In this document: positions 10,431 to 20,499 of the stretch, piece after piece | Layout of the letters: the number at the start of each line of letters is the position of its first letter | How positions within the stretch are numbered: position 1 is the first letter of the stretch | NCBI GenBank assembly: GCA_027382625.1 | Contig: JAJKFJ010021351.1 | Span: 1-39,735, forward strand | Source of the DNA: Tetmemena sp. SeJ-2015 | Lineage: Eukaryota > Ciliophora > Spirotrichea > Sporadotrichida > Oxytrichidae | Direction: 5' to 3' | Length of the DNA stretch: 39,735 nucleotides | Program-made: the position numbers and the translations under genes | Notes under the pieces: model-generated | Seen by the model: only the letters and a program-made list of their open reading frames with translations | Told to the model about the DNA's origin: nothing | Database searches by the model: none

Positions 10431-10660
10431 GAAGAGATCTAGCAGATGTGGCTAGAATCCAGTTAGCGGTCAACTGGCGGACATAAAGAGGGCATCAGGC
10501 AGACATAAGGCGGATATGATGAACAAGAAGCGAACAAGAAGCGAACAATAGGCGTACATGGCGGACATCTTGAAATCAGATGTCTTGGGAGAGGCGAGAG
10601 TTAGCAAATACTACTAGACTAGAGGTCAAGGTGAATACCGATACAATATAGTATAGAATT
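10431..10660. repeat. GC-richer block with short degenerate direct repeats
   Basis: GGCGGACAT occurs twice (about 10476 and 10560), with related GCAGACATAAG and GCGGATAT units between. GAACAAGAAGC is repeated in tandem near 10520. No frame looks protein-like. The block ends where repeat B copy 3 starts. Confidence 0.4.
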
Positions 10661-10665
10661 TAGTT

Positions 10666-10882
10666 AATTCAGTGATTGATAAAAATAATAAATCGGGGTC
10701 TGAAACATGGTGCCATTTTAAATAACTTATTCACCCCCTGATCTGTAGCTTGTTCGAAAGGTTAACAAAAACTAATATGAGTTTTTTTTTAATCAACTTC
10801 ATAACACCTCTCAGTCTCGATATGTCGAGAGCACTCCTCATCATTCTCATCTTTATCTATGTCTGAACTTGTGTCGCTTATA
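10666..10882 (+). repeat. Repeat family B, copy 3 (truncated)
   Basis: TTCAGTGATTGATAAAAATA, ATCTGTAGCTTGTTCGAAAG and CACCTCTCAGTCTCGATATG match the first half of family B. The family match ends at GTCGCTTATA (about 10882), where other copies continue with ACTCTTGACTG-like sequence. From that point a sequence resembling the end of the 16902-17847 palindrome begins. Confidence 0.75.
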
Positions 10883-10950
10883 AAGATGAATTGATTGACT
10901 TGAAGCAGATGTATAAATGTGGAGGAAATACAAGACTAGGTAATAAACAA
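10881..10950 (+). mobile_element. Sequence resembling the terminus of the 16902 palindrome
   Basis: ATAAAGATGAATTGATTGAC followed by TTGAAGCAGATGTATAAA matches, with several substitutions, ATAAAGATGAATTTGTTGAT followed by TTAAAGCTGATATACAAA at 16903. The match starts exactly where repeat B copy 3 is interrupted and where the palindrome arm starts. That is what an inserted element sharing the same end would look like. The other end was not found. Confidence 0.45.
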
Positions 10951-12114
10951 TTATACTGGATTAATAATATCAGCACTTGTTAATCCGAGATGTCTTGGAC
11001 GCATAATTTAATTATATCCTAAAATTCTCATTCTCATTTTCATTCTCATTCTCTATATGGAATATATATTTAATGGCCTTGAGATAAATAACTCAAAAGA
11101 ATGAAAAGAAAAATATTCAAATAAAAAGCGTAGAAAAGATTTTTTTAAAAAAATTATTTTAATTAAATCAATAAAAATTTAAATTGAAGATATGATATCG
11201 TAATAAATTTATTTTATTTATAAGTAGTAATTTTGAAATGAAACAGCTTCGAATGGAAGTTAATAAGGTTCTAAAGAGTATTGAAAATTTAAGAATACTT
11301 AAAAGCCTCAAATATTGAAGAGAATGATTAAGTTCAATTTACTTTCAACAATTTCATTATTTATTTATTTCATTCTGAATTGCCTTATATTATAAATCAA
11401 AGATTTTTTCAGCTCTTAATTTAAAATATCAAATTAATTATATAAATTATTCCTCGTTATTTTAATGTTTGAATAATTAGTAAAAACTACTTGAAATAGA
11501 GAGACCATCAAAACTTTAATTAATTCTTCTACGATATTAAGATAGCTTTAATAATATATTTATACTAAAATTCATATTTTTTTCTGCCCATTCCCTTGTT
11601 GATGTACCCAGAAAGCCAAACCACATAGCTTATGGAATATTTTAAGTATATTTGCTAATGAGATTCTACAATTTCTTCAAATTATATTTCGAAAGATTAA
11701 TCCTTAGAATTGAGCCTCGTTAATCTTGCAATTATTTCAATCCATTCTAACTTCCATTAATACACAAAGTTAAATTTTTAATTTGAGCCAAGGCGAAGAA
11801 TCCTTTTTTTAAAAAAAAAAAACTTAATTATTTAAAGGTCATGCATTTAAAATTGGCGCAAAGTAGTTAGCTAATTTTAAAATTAAAATTTTTAAACAAA
11901 ATATGTTTTTTTGACTGCGCATGATAAATGAATGTTTGGCTTAAAATTTGCATAAGAAGTGATGTGGCTTTTGACACGTAGATTTTGCACTAAAGCAGTG
12001 GCCGGGAGAAAAGTGCAAAAGAGTTCGTGCTTTTAATAATGATAATCAATTTTTCGAATTAAATTTAATAATCATATACTTATAATTTATCATAACTATA
12101 ATCGATCATTATTA
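10951..12114. other. AT-rich stretch with a small CATTCT-type microsatellite
   Basis: I see no convincing gene. Around 11027-11055 there is a short ATTCTC/ATTTTC tandem tract. The remainder is AT-rich single-copy-looking sequence. Confidence 0.5.
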
Positions 12115-12790
12115 AGGGAAAGTGGGGAAAAAACTCTATCGTCCCTCTTTCACTGCAAACTCTACGTGCTTTGCACAATTCAAAACATTTATGCGCGACA
12201 TAATCACTTTGTTTACCTATCATGGTGAGTATGTTGAGTTTTTCCCAAAAAAAAACTTAAAATAAAGGCGGCCCGAAAAGCCTGTCACAATTTTTTAGTG
12301 GGAAGGGCCTTCTCCCCTTTTACTTTTCTGATATTTTTAGCCAAAAGCGCCAAATAGCATGATTCGAGTGATTTTTTAAAGGGGCCTCTGTCACACATCA
12401 ATCCACTCAAGTAATTTACGCTATCAAAATTGAAAATGTATTTTTTTACTCTTCCCTCACTCATCATTTTAAGAATGCAATATTAAATCATTTTTTGCTT
12501 ATAACGGAAAAAATTGACGAAAATTGGGATAAATAAAATACACAGTTTTGAAAATTAAAACTTTTTAGCTCCTCCTCCCCTCTATCGCTGATGAATTTCA
12601 AGGCACACTCTCAATTTCTATGCAGCGTTTTTCTCAATGTGAGCGGGGTTAACTTTCTTCTCCTTTTGTAAATGATGATGTTTGCATTGATCCTTACCCT
12701 TTTTCCCTTTATCTCATTTCTACTAATGAATGTGGATCTATAGGTAGATACTAAACCCTTAAAGGGGGGGGGTTTAAGGAGTTTTTTCTT
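12115..12790. repeat. Decayed second relative of the foldback arm
   Basis: Blocks in the same order as the right arm of the 4165-5690 foldback are TCTTTCACTGCAAACTCTAC, CTGTCACACATCAATCCACT, CAAGTAATTTACGCTATCAA, TCATCATTTTAAGAATGCAA and TCTATAGGTAGATACTAAAC. The remainder is scrambled by indels and lengthened homopolymers. No gene is supported. Confidence 0.6.
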
Positions 12791-13280
12791 TGGGAAATTT
12801 TTAAAAAAATTTAAATGTTTTCAAATTTAATTTTTATAAAATCGCTATAAAAAAAAGGATAACTAAGTGCAGAAAGTTTTTTGAATCTTCATTTTTTTCT
12901 TTTTCTATAGTGTTTTTTTTTCTTCTATTTGCTTATTTTTATCTTTTTATTTAAGGGGGGAGTGACCCATGGAGTATTAGATCAAATTTTTAAAATTTCC
13001 TTTTTTTTTTTTGTAAGAAGCGGGTTTAGGGAAAGGTTTTTTTCCCCTTTTCTTCCCGGACATTGAAACCTACTTTCAAAAAGTTTTCTTTACTTGGGTT
13101 TTTCCCCGAATTTGAGAGCTCTCTGGCCCCAGCCCAAGAATTGTAAGAAATCACTGAAAAAAATGCAATTTTAAAAAAAGGGGGAAAAATTTCCTTTAAA
13201 CCCCACATACTAAAAAAGAAAAACTTAGTTTTTCAACCCTTTAAAAAATAGAGTTCATAATTTCATTTAAAACACGCTTT
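12791..13280. other. Low-complexity, homopolymer-rich stretch
   Basis: Runs of A, T and G (GGGGGGG, TTTTTTTTTT) dominate. The short standard-code ORF on the minus strand here is not protein-like. I see nothing assignable. Confidence 0.5.
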
Positions 13281-13639
13281 TTTAATAAGGGTGGGGATGA
13301 TCTTTTATGAGAGGTATATCGTGTTCCCTAGGAAATTCCCAGATTAAATTTTTTATCGCTTTCATAGCAGAGGCCTTTTAAGGATGGAACAACATAAAGA
13401 GAAAACATATCGTCACTCTCAAGTATCAAAATACAAAACGACCTATGAGTTTCCACCTTTTTAAGTAATTAATTAGTCCTCATTAAATTATAGCATGAGG
13501 AACTTCTTTTTTCTATGTAAAAGATTTTTATTTTATTAATTTATATCTTATCCTTCTAACACGACAATATTTTACTATTAGACTGAAATTTGCTCCATTT
13601 ATGCAGTATTTGATTTTAGGTTATTTCTCAATATTTTAC

Positions 13640-14205
13640 TTGAGATAAACGGATGGCTTGAGAATTGAGAAAGCCACTCATCTGAGATGAGATTAAAATG
13701 CTCTTCATAGCATCTAGGGGGCTGCAATTCACTTGTCATAAGAGGCCTTGACAATGTATTCTAAGTATTCTGGCTGGATGGCTGACGACGTTGAAGAAGT
13801 ATTGCCTATCGATTGATTTCTACTTCTCATTCATGTAAGGTAGGAATCTCAGCAGATCTCTATCATCTCTAAATCACACTTATTAGACTGAAAGTTCATC
13901 ATATTTAATGACCTTGGTCCTGTTGAACTCAGAAATCTTCAACAAAATCTTATCATCCTTCACTATCTGCCTGATGTAGCCTTCACTCAGTCGATCGGAG
14001 GCACGTAGTAGTAGTAACACACTAAAAACAAAAAAATTAAAATCAATAATTTTTGCTTTCATATTTCGGTAAAGTATGTGTATAGATCGTGCTTTGATCT
14101 GAAGCGTCCTGAGAGTTTTTGAGGAACTGTTCTCATTAAGATCTCCTCAAACTCGTCTTCATGCGACTGCTCAAACTTAGCACACTTCCTTTTCTAGAAT
14201 TCCAT
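13640..14205 (-). CDS. Unknown protein, broken coding segments
   Basis: On the minus strand an ATG at 14205-14203 opens a convincing frame: MEFQKRKCAKFEQSHEDEF, EEILMRTVPQKLSGRFR, SKHDLYTYFTEI. It ends in AT-rich DNA at about 14066. A second block follows at about 13995-13880 (SDRLSEGYIRQIVKDDKI, LLKISEFNRTKVIKYDEL). A third stretch at about 13835-13640 includes QPEYLEYIVKASYDK and, in another frame, TSELQPPRCYEEHFNLISDE. The 14066-13995 gap could be a short IES or intron; its edges were not resolved. Frame changes inside the third stretch fit indels or decay. A further minus-strand patch, MKAIKNLIWEFPREHDIPL, lies at about 13355-13290. I do not recognise the family. Confidence 0.5.
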
Positions 14206-14536
14206 ATTATGAAAGCTGAAGTTTATTTTCGGAATGAGATTATTATATTAATCCAGTAAACTTCATATAATAAATAGCATTGATTAACTATATTCCTAAA
14301 TGTAATCGAAAGACTTGCTTTTATCTAAGTAAAATTAAAAAGTTTTAGATTGTGATTTTTCAATGAAATTTTATAATTTTTATTTGTGATATTTTCTGAT
14401 CTGAATGGTCTTTTTGGCCTTGATTTCTAATTTAAGAAAATTGAAGATCTCCATATATGAATCATTAATCATGATCACTTTAATGATAGCACAAGATTGA
14501 TAGCTAACAAAATAATAAATAATAGCTTATATTATA

Positions 14537-15840
14537 ATGAAGGATCAAGGAAACGATATCTTTGACAGCGATGACTCTCGATATGAAGATGGGTAGAGCT
14601 ACGATGATGAATAAAAACAGTGACTAATAAAAAGAGCTAAAATGTTGCATGCAAGCTGTTTAAAAATAATTTTCTTGGAAATAAAAGAATGCTCTCATTA
14701 ATTCGTTATTTATTTTTAGAAACCAAAGAAGTTGATGGGTTGGCTATTGATGATAAAGCAACATCTATTTTACAAAAATTTACTAAGGAATTCAAACTGA
14801 CCTTTAAGCAAACTCAGAATCTTCCCTTCAAATACCGACTCTCTCTCTCTCTCTCTCTCTCATTAAGATCTTGAAGAATCAGGGAGTTCATTAGAGTATA
14901 AAGACAAAAGCTAAATAGAGAAGGTCAGTACTTCAACTTGATGTAAGAGAACGCTGATGATAATTTCAATTACCTCTTCAATTTCTACTGAGCAATAGTA
15001 AGAAGATGGCTAAAAAGACAAACCAGATAATTCAACTCTCGATGAATCATCTATTCAAAATCATGATATGTTACTATAGTAGATCAAAGTCTCTCAATTT
15101 ATTTTGGAAAACAGCAACGAACTAGATATATTTTCAAGTTAAAAAATAAATCATGGAAAAATTTATCGAAAAATCTTAACTAATGCTTCACTGTCAAGAG
15201 TACCAAATCAGCCAAGAGTATAAAAGCTGGATGAGCTTTTCAAGCTAGAGAGTTAGACTCATTAAATTTTGAATTGAAGAAACTGAATTTAACTAAACAG
15301 CAAAAATTCAAGTCTGAATGTCGAAGAAATTGACAATTTTTATACTCGAAAGATAAAAATTCTCTCCATCCATAGACTCATCTAAAATTTCAGAAATGAT
15401 AGGTGTTGTTCAACTAGAGAATTTTAGGCAAATTATACTCAACCTTAACAGTTACTTGTAAGATAATGACATTCCTTACAATCTATATTTCATTGGTCTT
15501 CTTGTTGAGAATTAACCTCTGATGCTTAGAGTGGACACTCAACTTGAACAGCACTCTGCTTCAATAGAATATAAATCAAAGAGATTGGCTTTAATCATAT
15601 TGAGTTTGAGTTGATTTCAAAGAACCATACAAACTTCTTATGTCTTGGCTTCATCAAAAAATTTGTGAATTGCTCTCAGAAATCTAAGGAGGTTCTTATT
15701 GAATTCATTTCCAAAGTCTAAGTAATTTCAGACCATTATGTTGTCTTCGATGAACTACTATAAATGCTAAGTTGCATAGACAAACATATAGGACAAATAG
15801 AAATAAGTGATCACGAAAAATATAGAAATTAAAAATATAA
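14537..15840 (+). CDS. Unknown acidic/polar protein, frame broken at several homopolymers
   Basis: The ATG at 14537 gives MKDQGNDIFDSDDSRYEDGQ with TAG as Gln. After about 28 codons the frame must shift by one within an A run (14613-14617) to continue as SDQQKELKCCMQAVQKQFSW. Later frames give IDDKATSILQKFTKEFKL (about 14740), GQYFNLMQENADDNFNYLF (about 14925) and KILTNASLSRVPNQPRVQKL (about 15165). Further on come VQLENFRQIILNLNSYLQD, NDIPYNLYFIGLLVENQPL (about 15405-15510) and EFISKVQVISDHYVVFDEL (about 15700). At least five frame changes are needed, several at A/T runs and one at a (CT)n tract. Either this is a germline pseudogene or the consensus has indel errors; very short IESs are a third option. 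No domain was recognised. Confidence 0.5.
14839..14861 (+). repeat. (CT)n microsatellite inside a coding segment
   Basis: About eleven CT units encode alternating Ser-Leu in the surrounding frame. The coding frame before and after the tract differs, so its length in this assembly is probably not the coding length. Confidence 0.8.
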
Positions 15841-15936
15841 CTGTATAAAAAGACATTCTTTTTAAGTACAAGCCGGAATACAAAGAATTTACAAAACGCG
15901 AATATATTTAGAGATTAATTATCTGCTTGTTATAGG

Positions 15937-15970
15937 AAAGAATTTAATTCTGAAGAGAAGGCATTTTGTT
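15937..15970 (+). repeat. 34-bp inverted duplication, left copy
   Basis: The 34 bases from AAAGAATTTAATTCTGAAGA to GGCATTTTGTT recur as an exact inverted copy at 16681-16714; allowing one mismatch the match extends by about five bases (ATAG). Both copies read KEFNSEEKAFC in their own orientation. It is longer than a typical pointer and may be a duplicated, inverted bit of an MDS. Confidence 0.8.
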
Positions 15971-16499
15971 ATAGAATAAACTGATCATAATTACACAGGA
16001 GTAGAATGCGAAATTTTATGTATATGAAAAGTGTTGCAAATGGAATGGTTGCTTTTTTTGAATATATGTGTACATGTTTTGACTCATTCTTATAATATTT
16101 GAGTCCTCCCTCTTCATCTTAATCTATAATTATTTTGATTTAGGTTTGATAAGCCTTACGAGGAAGATAGAGGGAAGAATCGCTGTAATAGCCATGCATT
16201 TCGATGTTTATTTAGCTGCATTAGAAAATTTTGAGAATTTGTTGTCTGCCTTCCTCGTTCAATCTAAAATAAAAAGTTAGTATGGTATTAGAGTTTACTA
16301 TATTGGAGAATAATAGGTTCAATGCAATAGTTGACACCCTGAACGCAAAAGGAAATATGATGATCAATTAAAGTAAAGTTAAAATACTTCCTTTTCTAAC
16401 TGCCCCCTTCTCTTTAATTCCTTCATTTTGATTACATATAGGAAGGAATTTAATGGAAAAAATAGAAGGTTGTAAGAATAAAAACTAACTTGTTTCTAA

Positions 16500-16901
16500 T
16501 CTGTTACAGTTGACTAAGTAGATTTTATATCTCTATGAATAATACTGTCAGAGTGAAAGACTTTAGGCCAACTTATAAATACTAAATTAATTTAAGAAGA
16601 AATTAGAATTAACATATAAAGATGTTTAAATCCGCCCAGCCTATATTATAATATTCTTAAAGGATCACTGTTTATTTTAGAACAAAATGCCTTCTCTTCA
16701 GAATTAAATTCTTTTCTATCTTATTTTTGAGTAGTTATTTATACTACTCATTTTACTTTATTTTCCAATGGCAGAAATACATCCTCACCATTCAAAATTC
16801 TGCAATAGTTATCATCAACTTTTATTACTCCAATTTTATTTTATGATTTTTGCGGAGAAAGAGAAATTTGAGTTCTGCTCAGTGAACGTGTATTAGATGC
16901 G
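16500..16901 (-). CDS. Coding fragments with kinase-like HRDIK motif
   Basis: Three minus-strand patches look coding. At about 16880-16745 the reading is RTQISLSPQKSQNKIG then VIKVDDNYCRILNGEDV then FLPLENKVK. At about 16720-16640 it is DRKEFNSEEKAFCSKINSD. At about 16570-16505 it is VFHSDSIIHRDIKSTQSTVT. The last resembles the catalytic loop of Ser/Thr and Tyr protein kinases (HRDxKxxN, usually after 'LHS..II'), with Gln (TAG) where the metal-binding Asn is expected. No glycine loop, VAIK lysine or DFG was located, so the match may be a partial or decayed kinase, or chance. AT-rich gaps between patches could be short IESs. The patches adjoin the left end of the palindrome at 16902. Confidence 0.38.
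16681..16714 (-). repeat. 34-bp inverted duplication, right copy
   Basis: Exact reverse complement of 15937-15970. In the minus orientation it lies in a coding-like stretch, DRKEFNSEEKAFCSKINSD. Confidence 0.8.
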
Positions 16902-17847
16902 AGATAAAGATGAATTTGTTGATTTAAAGCTGATATACAAAAAATGCAGCAAATCTATGATAAATAAGGTTTCCCATAAGCTCTAGCTGTGCAGTGTTTT
17001 GGCTCTTCTCCTCTTATTTGAACATTTTACACATTTTGAAGCCATTCTCTCTTTGGATTCTGTATATATTCTGAATTGCTCTCTTCAGCTCATCCGAGAT
17101 AACAAATCTGCTCCCTACAGCATTGTCACTGAACTTTCTACTTGTCATCTGATCTACTTTCCTCTCATTCAAGTTGCCAAATAACAAAGAATTCGGAGTT
17201 TTCACTCTCCAATGTTGTTGTCCTAGTGTCTTCCATTCTTAATTGCTATAATGAAATTGAATTAGCAAAACTTAATTACCTTAATTATTTACTCTTAAAA
17301 TTAATTAATAATTCGCAAACAATAATTAAGACTCTGATTAAAATTTCTAAGATCTCTAATATGCTTTTTCTTTAATAAAGATATCATTTAAGAATGACAT
17401 TAAGACGGTTTACCTTAAAAGAGGTTAACATTTAAGAATTCTTAATTAATTTTAAGAGTAAATAATTAAGGTAATTAAGTTTTGCTAATTCAATTTCATT
17501 ATAGCAATTAAGAATGGAAGACACTAGGACAACAACATTGGAGAGTGAAAACTCCGAATTCTTTGTTATTTGGCAACTTGAATGAGAGGAAAGTAGATCA
17601 GATGACAAGTAGAAAGTTCAGTGACAATGCTGTAGGGAGCAGATTTGTTATCTCGGATGAGCTGAAGAGAGCAATTCAGAATATATACAGAATCCAAAGA
17701 GAGAATGGCTTCAAAATGTGTAAAATGTTCAAATAAGAGGAGAAGAGCCAAAACACTGCACAGCTAGAGCTTATGGGAAACCTTATTTATCATAGATTTG
17801 CTGCATTTTTGTATATCAGCTTTAAATCAACAAATTCATCTTTATAA
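16902..17847. mobile_element. Palindromic element with arms of about 400 bp
   Basis: The left arm (16902 to about 17310) is an inverted copy of the right arm (about 17436-17847), separated by about 125 bp. Arm sequence appears identical over long stretches, for example CTCATCCGAGATAACAAATC and its complement. In the right-arm orientation the arm encodes a protein-like frame (GQQHWRVKTPNSLLFGNLN, FSDNAVGSRFVISDELKRAI, QNIYRIQRENGFKMCKMFK), and the left arm repeats it on the minus strand. The terminus ATAAAGATGAATT also appears at 10881, suggesting a repeated element. Whether the arm peptide is real or the element non-coding is unresolved. No clear target-site duplication was seen. Confidence 0.75.
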
Positions 17848-18064
17848 TATTTTGAGTGCCATTATTTTTCTTTATCTATTAATTTTGGAAACTAATTAAA
17901 CTATGTCTTGTAGTTAGTAGTCGCTCCATTTAATTTATTTTTATTTCGTGATAACCTATTTCTATTTGTCCTATCTCTCTCATAAACAAGTAGTATAAAA
18001 TAAAGCTTTCACTCCAGCGATATCTGCTAACCATCCTAAGTCTTGAGTACTTTTAAAACTTGAC

Positions 18065-18655
18065 ATGGCTACAGTAATCAAACTAGATGAATAAAGCTGG
18101 ATTAGGGAAATCACAAAATAACTTCATCTAGCTCCTAAAAGAAGTTGGAAGAATGCTAGATTAGAGAAGATAACAAAATGACATTTGAAGATTAAATCAA
18201 AAACTTTAAAAAATGAAAAGAAGTAGAATTGGAAGAACTGATGTAAATATATGAGAAAGTTTAAAAATGTTTGTGATTAGTGCAAACACAAATAATACCA
18301 AGCAACTATTGCTGCAATAGTGCTTGTAGCTCCAGCAGTATCATCTAGTGTCATCTTCCGATTGCATATAGTAAAACCTATCATTAGCAAGATAGCTGAG
18401 TACTGGAAGCAGTCAGGGAAGACAGCCTTCCTCTTTGTGATCGGCAATATTTTGAAAACCTAAGCCCAAAGATAACTACTTCCAGTAGGAATCAATTTGA
18501 GAATAGAAACCAAAGCACATTTTTATAGATAGAAGAACACTCATGAAATTGTGATAGCAGACGAGTATGAATAGATAACCACAATGCATTCTAGTATTTT
18601 AAGCACACCTCAGCCATCACAAAGAATGTAGAGAAAGTTTGTAATTTAATATTAA
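18065..18655 (+). CDS. Unknown protein, probably membrane-associated
   Basis: The ATG at 18065 opens MATVIKLDEQSWIREITKQL, then HLAPKRSWKNARLEKITK. After frame changes near A runs (18178-18225) a helical stretch KEVELEELMQIYEKVQK appears. From about 18264 one frame runs to the end: CDQCKHKQYQATIAAIVLV, APAVSSSVIFRLHIVKPI, ISKIAEYWKQSGKTAFLF, VIGNILKTQAQRQLLPVG, INLRIETKAHFYRQKNTHE. Two hydrophobic patches (TIAAIVLVAPAVSSSVIF and TAFLFVIGNIL) could be membrane helices. CDQCKHK is a possible Cys pair but no full zinc motif follows. The segment ends in an A run at 18661. No family recognised; the frame breaks suggest indels or decay. Confidence 0.5.
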
Positions 18656-18695
18656 TTTTTAAAAAAAAAAAACTCTTAAAATAAATAATATAACT

Positions 18696-19085
18696 ATGGG
18701 AAAAAGATCGGTTCTTTATTTATTAAGTTGGATCTCTGAATTATAAGATATCGAAAACTTTAATAAGTAATTAGTGAGAGTCGAAAAATCCATTAAGCAG
18801 ATAGAAAAGTATACTAATCACACTCTACTTATAATCTTTTGCGAGAAAAACACGCATGTCAAGTATAAAATTTAAATGCTAAATTTACAGAAAACTTAAT
18901 AAAAAACAATGGTATAAATCATGGATTATAAAAGTTTATTTAAAATCCGAACAATGAAATTGACCAAGTTCAAAGATCTTAAGTTTAAGACCGAGGTCAG
19001 TCGCTACACAGACCTCCAACGAAGAAGTTGCAAGGATCAAAGTTGCTTAGAATTTAATGATTATAGGTTTAATATGAATACATGA
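18696..19085 (+). CDS. Hypothetical 129-residue lysine-rich protein
   Basis: This is an unbroken ciliate-code ORF from ATG (18696) to TGA (19083-19085). Parts include MGKRSVLYLLSWISELQDIE, RVEKSIKQIEKYTNHTLLII, MKLTKFKDLKFKTEVSRYTD and LQRRSCKDQSCLEFNDYRF. It is rich in Lys and Gln, with no recognised domain. It may be an independent small gene or the continuation of the segment ending at 18655, across the A-rich gap. An ORF of this length can arise by chance when TGA is the only stop, so support is moderate. Its last codons touch the start of repeat C copy 1. Confidence 0.4.
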
Positions 19086-19470
19086 TCGAGGGTAAGCAAA
19101 ATCTAATGAAGATAGAGTTCTTTAACAAATTAATTTTAAAATTTACAGATATTTTTAAAAGTATTGTAAATTTTAAAATTTTAAATAGGGAGTCACTACT
19201 CCCAAAACAAATTTAAAGAACATAACAACACCACCTAGTATTATTTCTTTTTTCACCTTTGATAGATACTGTTTAGGGGGATGTGACCCCTTCTGAGATG
19301 AACAGGGGGTTCGCTTAACTTTTGAAGATTTTGATCTGAAGTTGTTAAAAGTAAAATGCGAGCATACTTTTGAAACACTTCAAACTTTGAAGTGAAGATG
19401 AGTCTCTGTTGATCGAGAGGGATGTTTTAGGGGGGGGGGCCTTGCCTCGACAGTAAAATTTTTTAATAAA
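19083..19470 (+). repeat. Interspersed repeat family C, copy 1
   Basis: TGATCGAGGGTAAGCAAAAT, AAGATAGAGTT, GGGAGTCACTACTCC, AGCATACTTTTG and GTCTCTGTTGATCGAGAGGG align in order with the copies at 25205 and 38738. It is about 400 bp, with no inverted termini or reading frame noted. Homopolymer runs near 19430 (G9) are longer than in the other copies. Confidence 0.75.
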
Positions 19471-20019
19471 TAAAGGTAAGAAAAAATATGTTTTTAGGAT
19501 AATTTTCGCTCATAAATATTTTTTTCCCACTTTAATTTTGAATTTGGGGTATTTTTTTAATCCTTAAATTGTCTTAAAATTGATTGACCAAAAATAAAAT
19601 CTTTTTTTAAAAATTTTTTTATCTTTTTAAAATTTAATTTAAAAGTAAATTATAAAATAAAAATTTATTAAAATAAAAAAATAACATGCCTTAGCTATAA
19701 GCCTAGATGTTTGCTTAAGAATTGCAGTTTTAGACCTTGAATATAAAGAATTTTGAATAAAAAAATTTGATTTTTAAAAACCTTTAAATATTTTACAATA
19801 AAAAAATAGCTTATAAATATAGATTTTATTTAGGTCAAGTCAATCCCTTAATGACAATTTAAGGATTAAAAAAAGTAGCCTCAGAATTCAAAAAAGGGCC
19901 CCTTTAAATAAAAAAAATTTAGGAGCGAAAATTTCCAAAAATATTTTTTTTCTTCCTTTATTTTTTTAAAAAATTTTCTTTACAAGGCCCCCGGCGCTTG
20001 GGTTTCAACGATTTATTAA
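19471..20019. other. AT-rich low-complexity stretch
   Basis: Long A/T runs, no reading frame of interest and no recognised repeat family. Confidence 0.5.
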
Positions 20020-20228
20020 TTTGTTGTTGTTGTTGTGTTGTTGTTGTTGTTTTTGTTGTTGTGTTTTTGTTGTTGTTGTTGGTTTTGTTTTGTTGTTTTT
20101 TTGTTTTGGGGTTTTTTTTGTTGTGTTTGTTTTTGTTGTTTTTGTTTTTGTTGTTTTTTTTTGTTTTGTTGGTTTTTTTGTTGTTGGGGTTTTTTGTTTT
20201 TTTTTTGTTTTGTTTTGTGTTGTTGTTT

Positions 20229-20264
<36 letters not shown>

Positions 20265-20272
20265 TTTTGTTT
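20020..20272 (+). repeat. TTG-rich simple repeat tract (about 250 bp)
   Basis: This is an almost pure G/T strand built of TTG units with variable T runs. The cleanest part is a run of TTG at about 20229-20260. The long frames in both directions (poly Val/Cys/Leu, or Asn/Thr/Lys/Gln) are consequences of the repeat and are not reported as genes. Confidence 0.9.
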
Positions 20273-20283
20273 TGTGTGGGAAA

Positions 20284-20499
20284 ATGAAGATGCAATATAA
20301 TTCGCAAAAACATTGTAAGATGACAAATCAGAACCCTTTTAAAAAGTTTGAAGGGAAAAATAAGCAACCTATGAAACCCAACACTCAGTTATCTGAGATA
20401 GGGGGCACTTAAAGGATAAATTCAGAGAATATAACGAAGTCAAGGTCCCCTTTCCCAAAGACTTTGATTTTCCTGTTTTGGGTTTAAAAATTTACATGA
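20284..20499 (+). CDS. Small possible coding segment, unknown product
   Basis: The ciliate-code ORF from ATG 20284 to TGA 20497 encodes 71 residues: MKMQYNSQKHCKMTNQNPF, KKFEGKNKQPMKPNTQLSE, then NSENITKSRSPFPKTLIF. The polar, Lys/Asn/Gln-rich composition resembles N-terminal parts of ciliate proteins. It could be a first MDS, but no partner or pointer was found. It begins directly after the TTG tract. Confidence 0.35.

Noticed and set aside
13384..13490. Plus-strand start-like ORF MEQHKEKTYRHSQVSKYK...
   Set aside because: It overlaps a minus-strand protein-like patch (MKAIKNLIWEFPREHDIPL) at its edge and has no pointer or continuation. Neither could be decided, so it is not listed as a gene.
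19958..20412. Several overlapping 88-125 residue ORFs on both strands
   Set aside because: They are translations of the TTG simple repeat (poly Leu/Val/Cys or Asn/Thr/Lys) and not genes.
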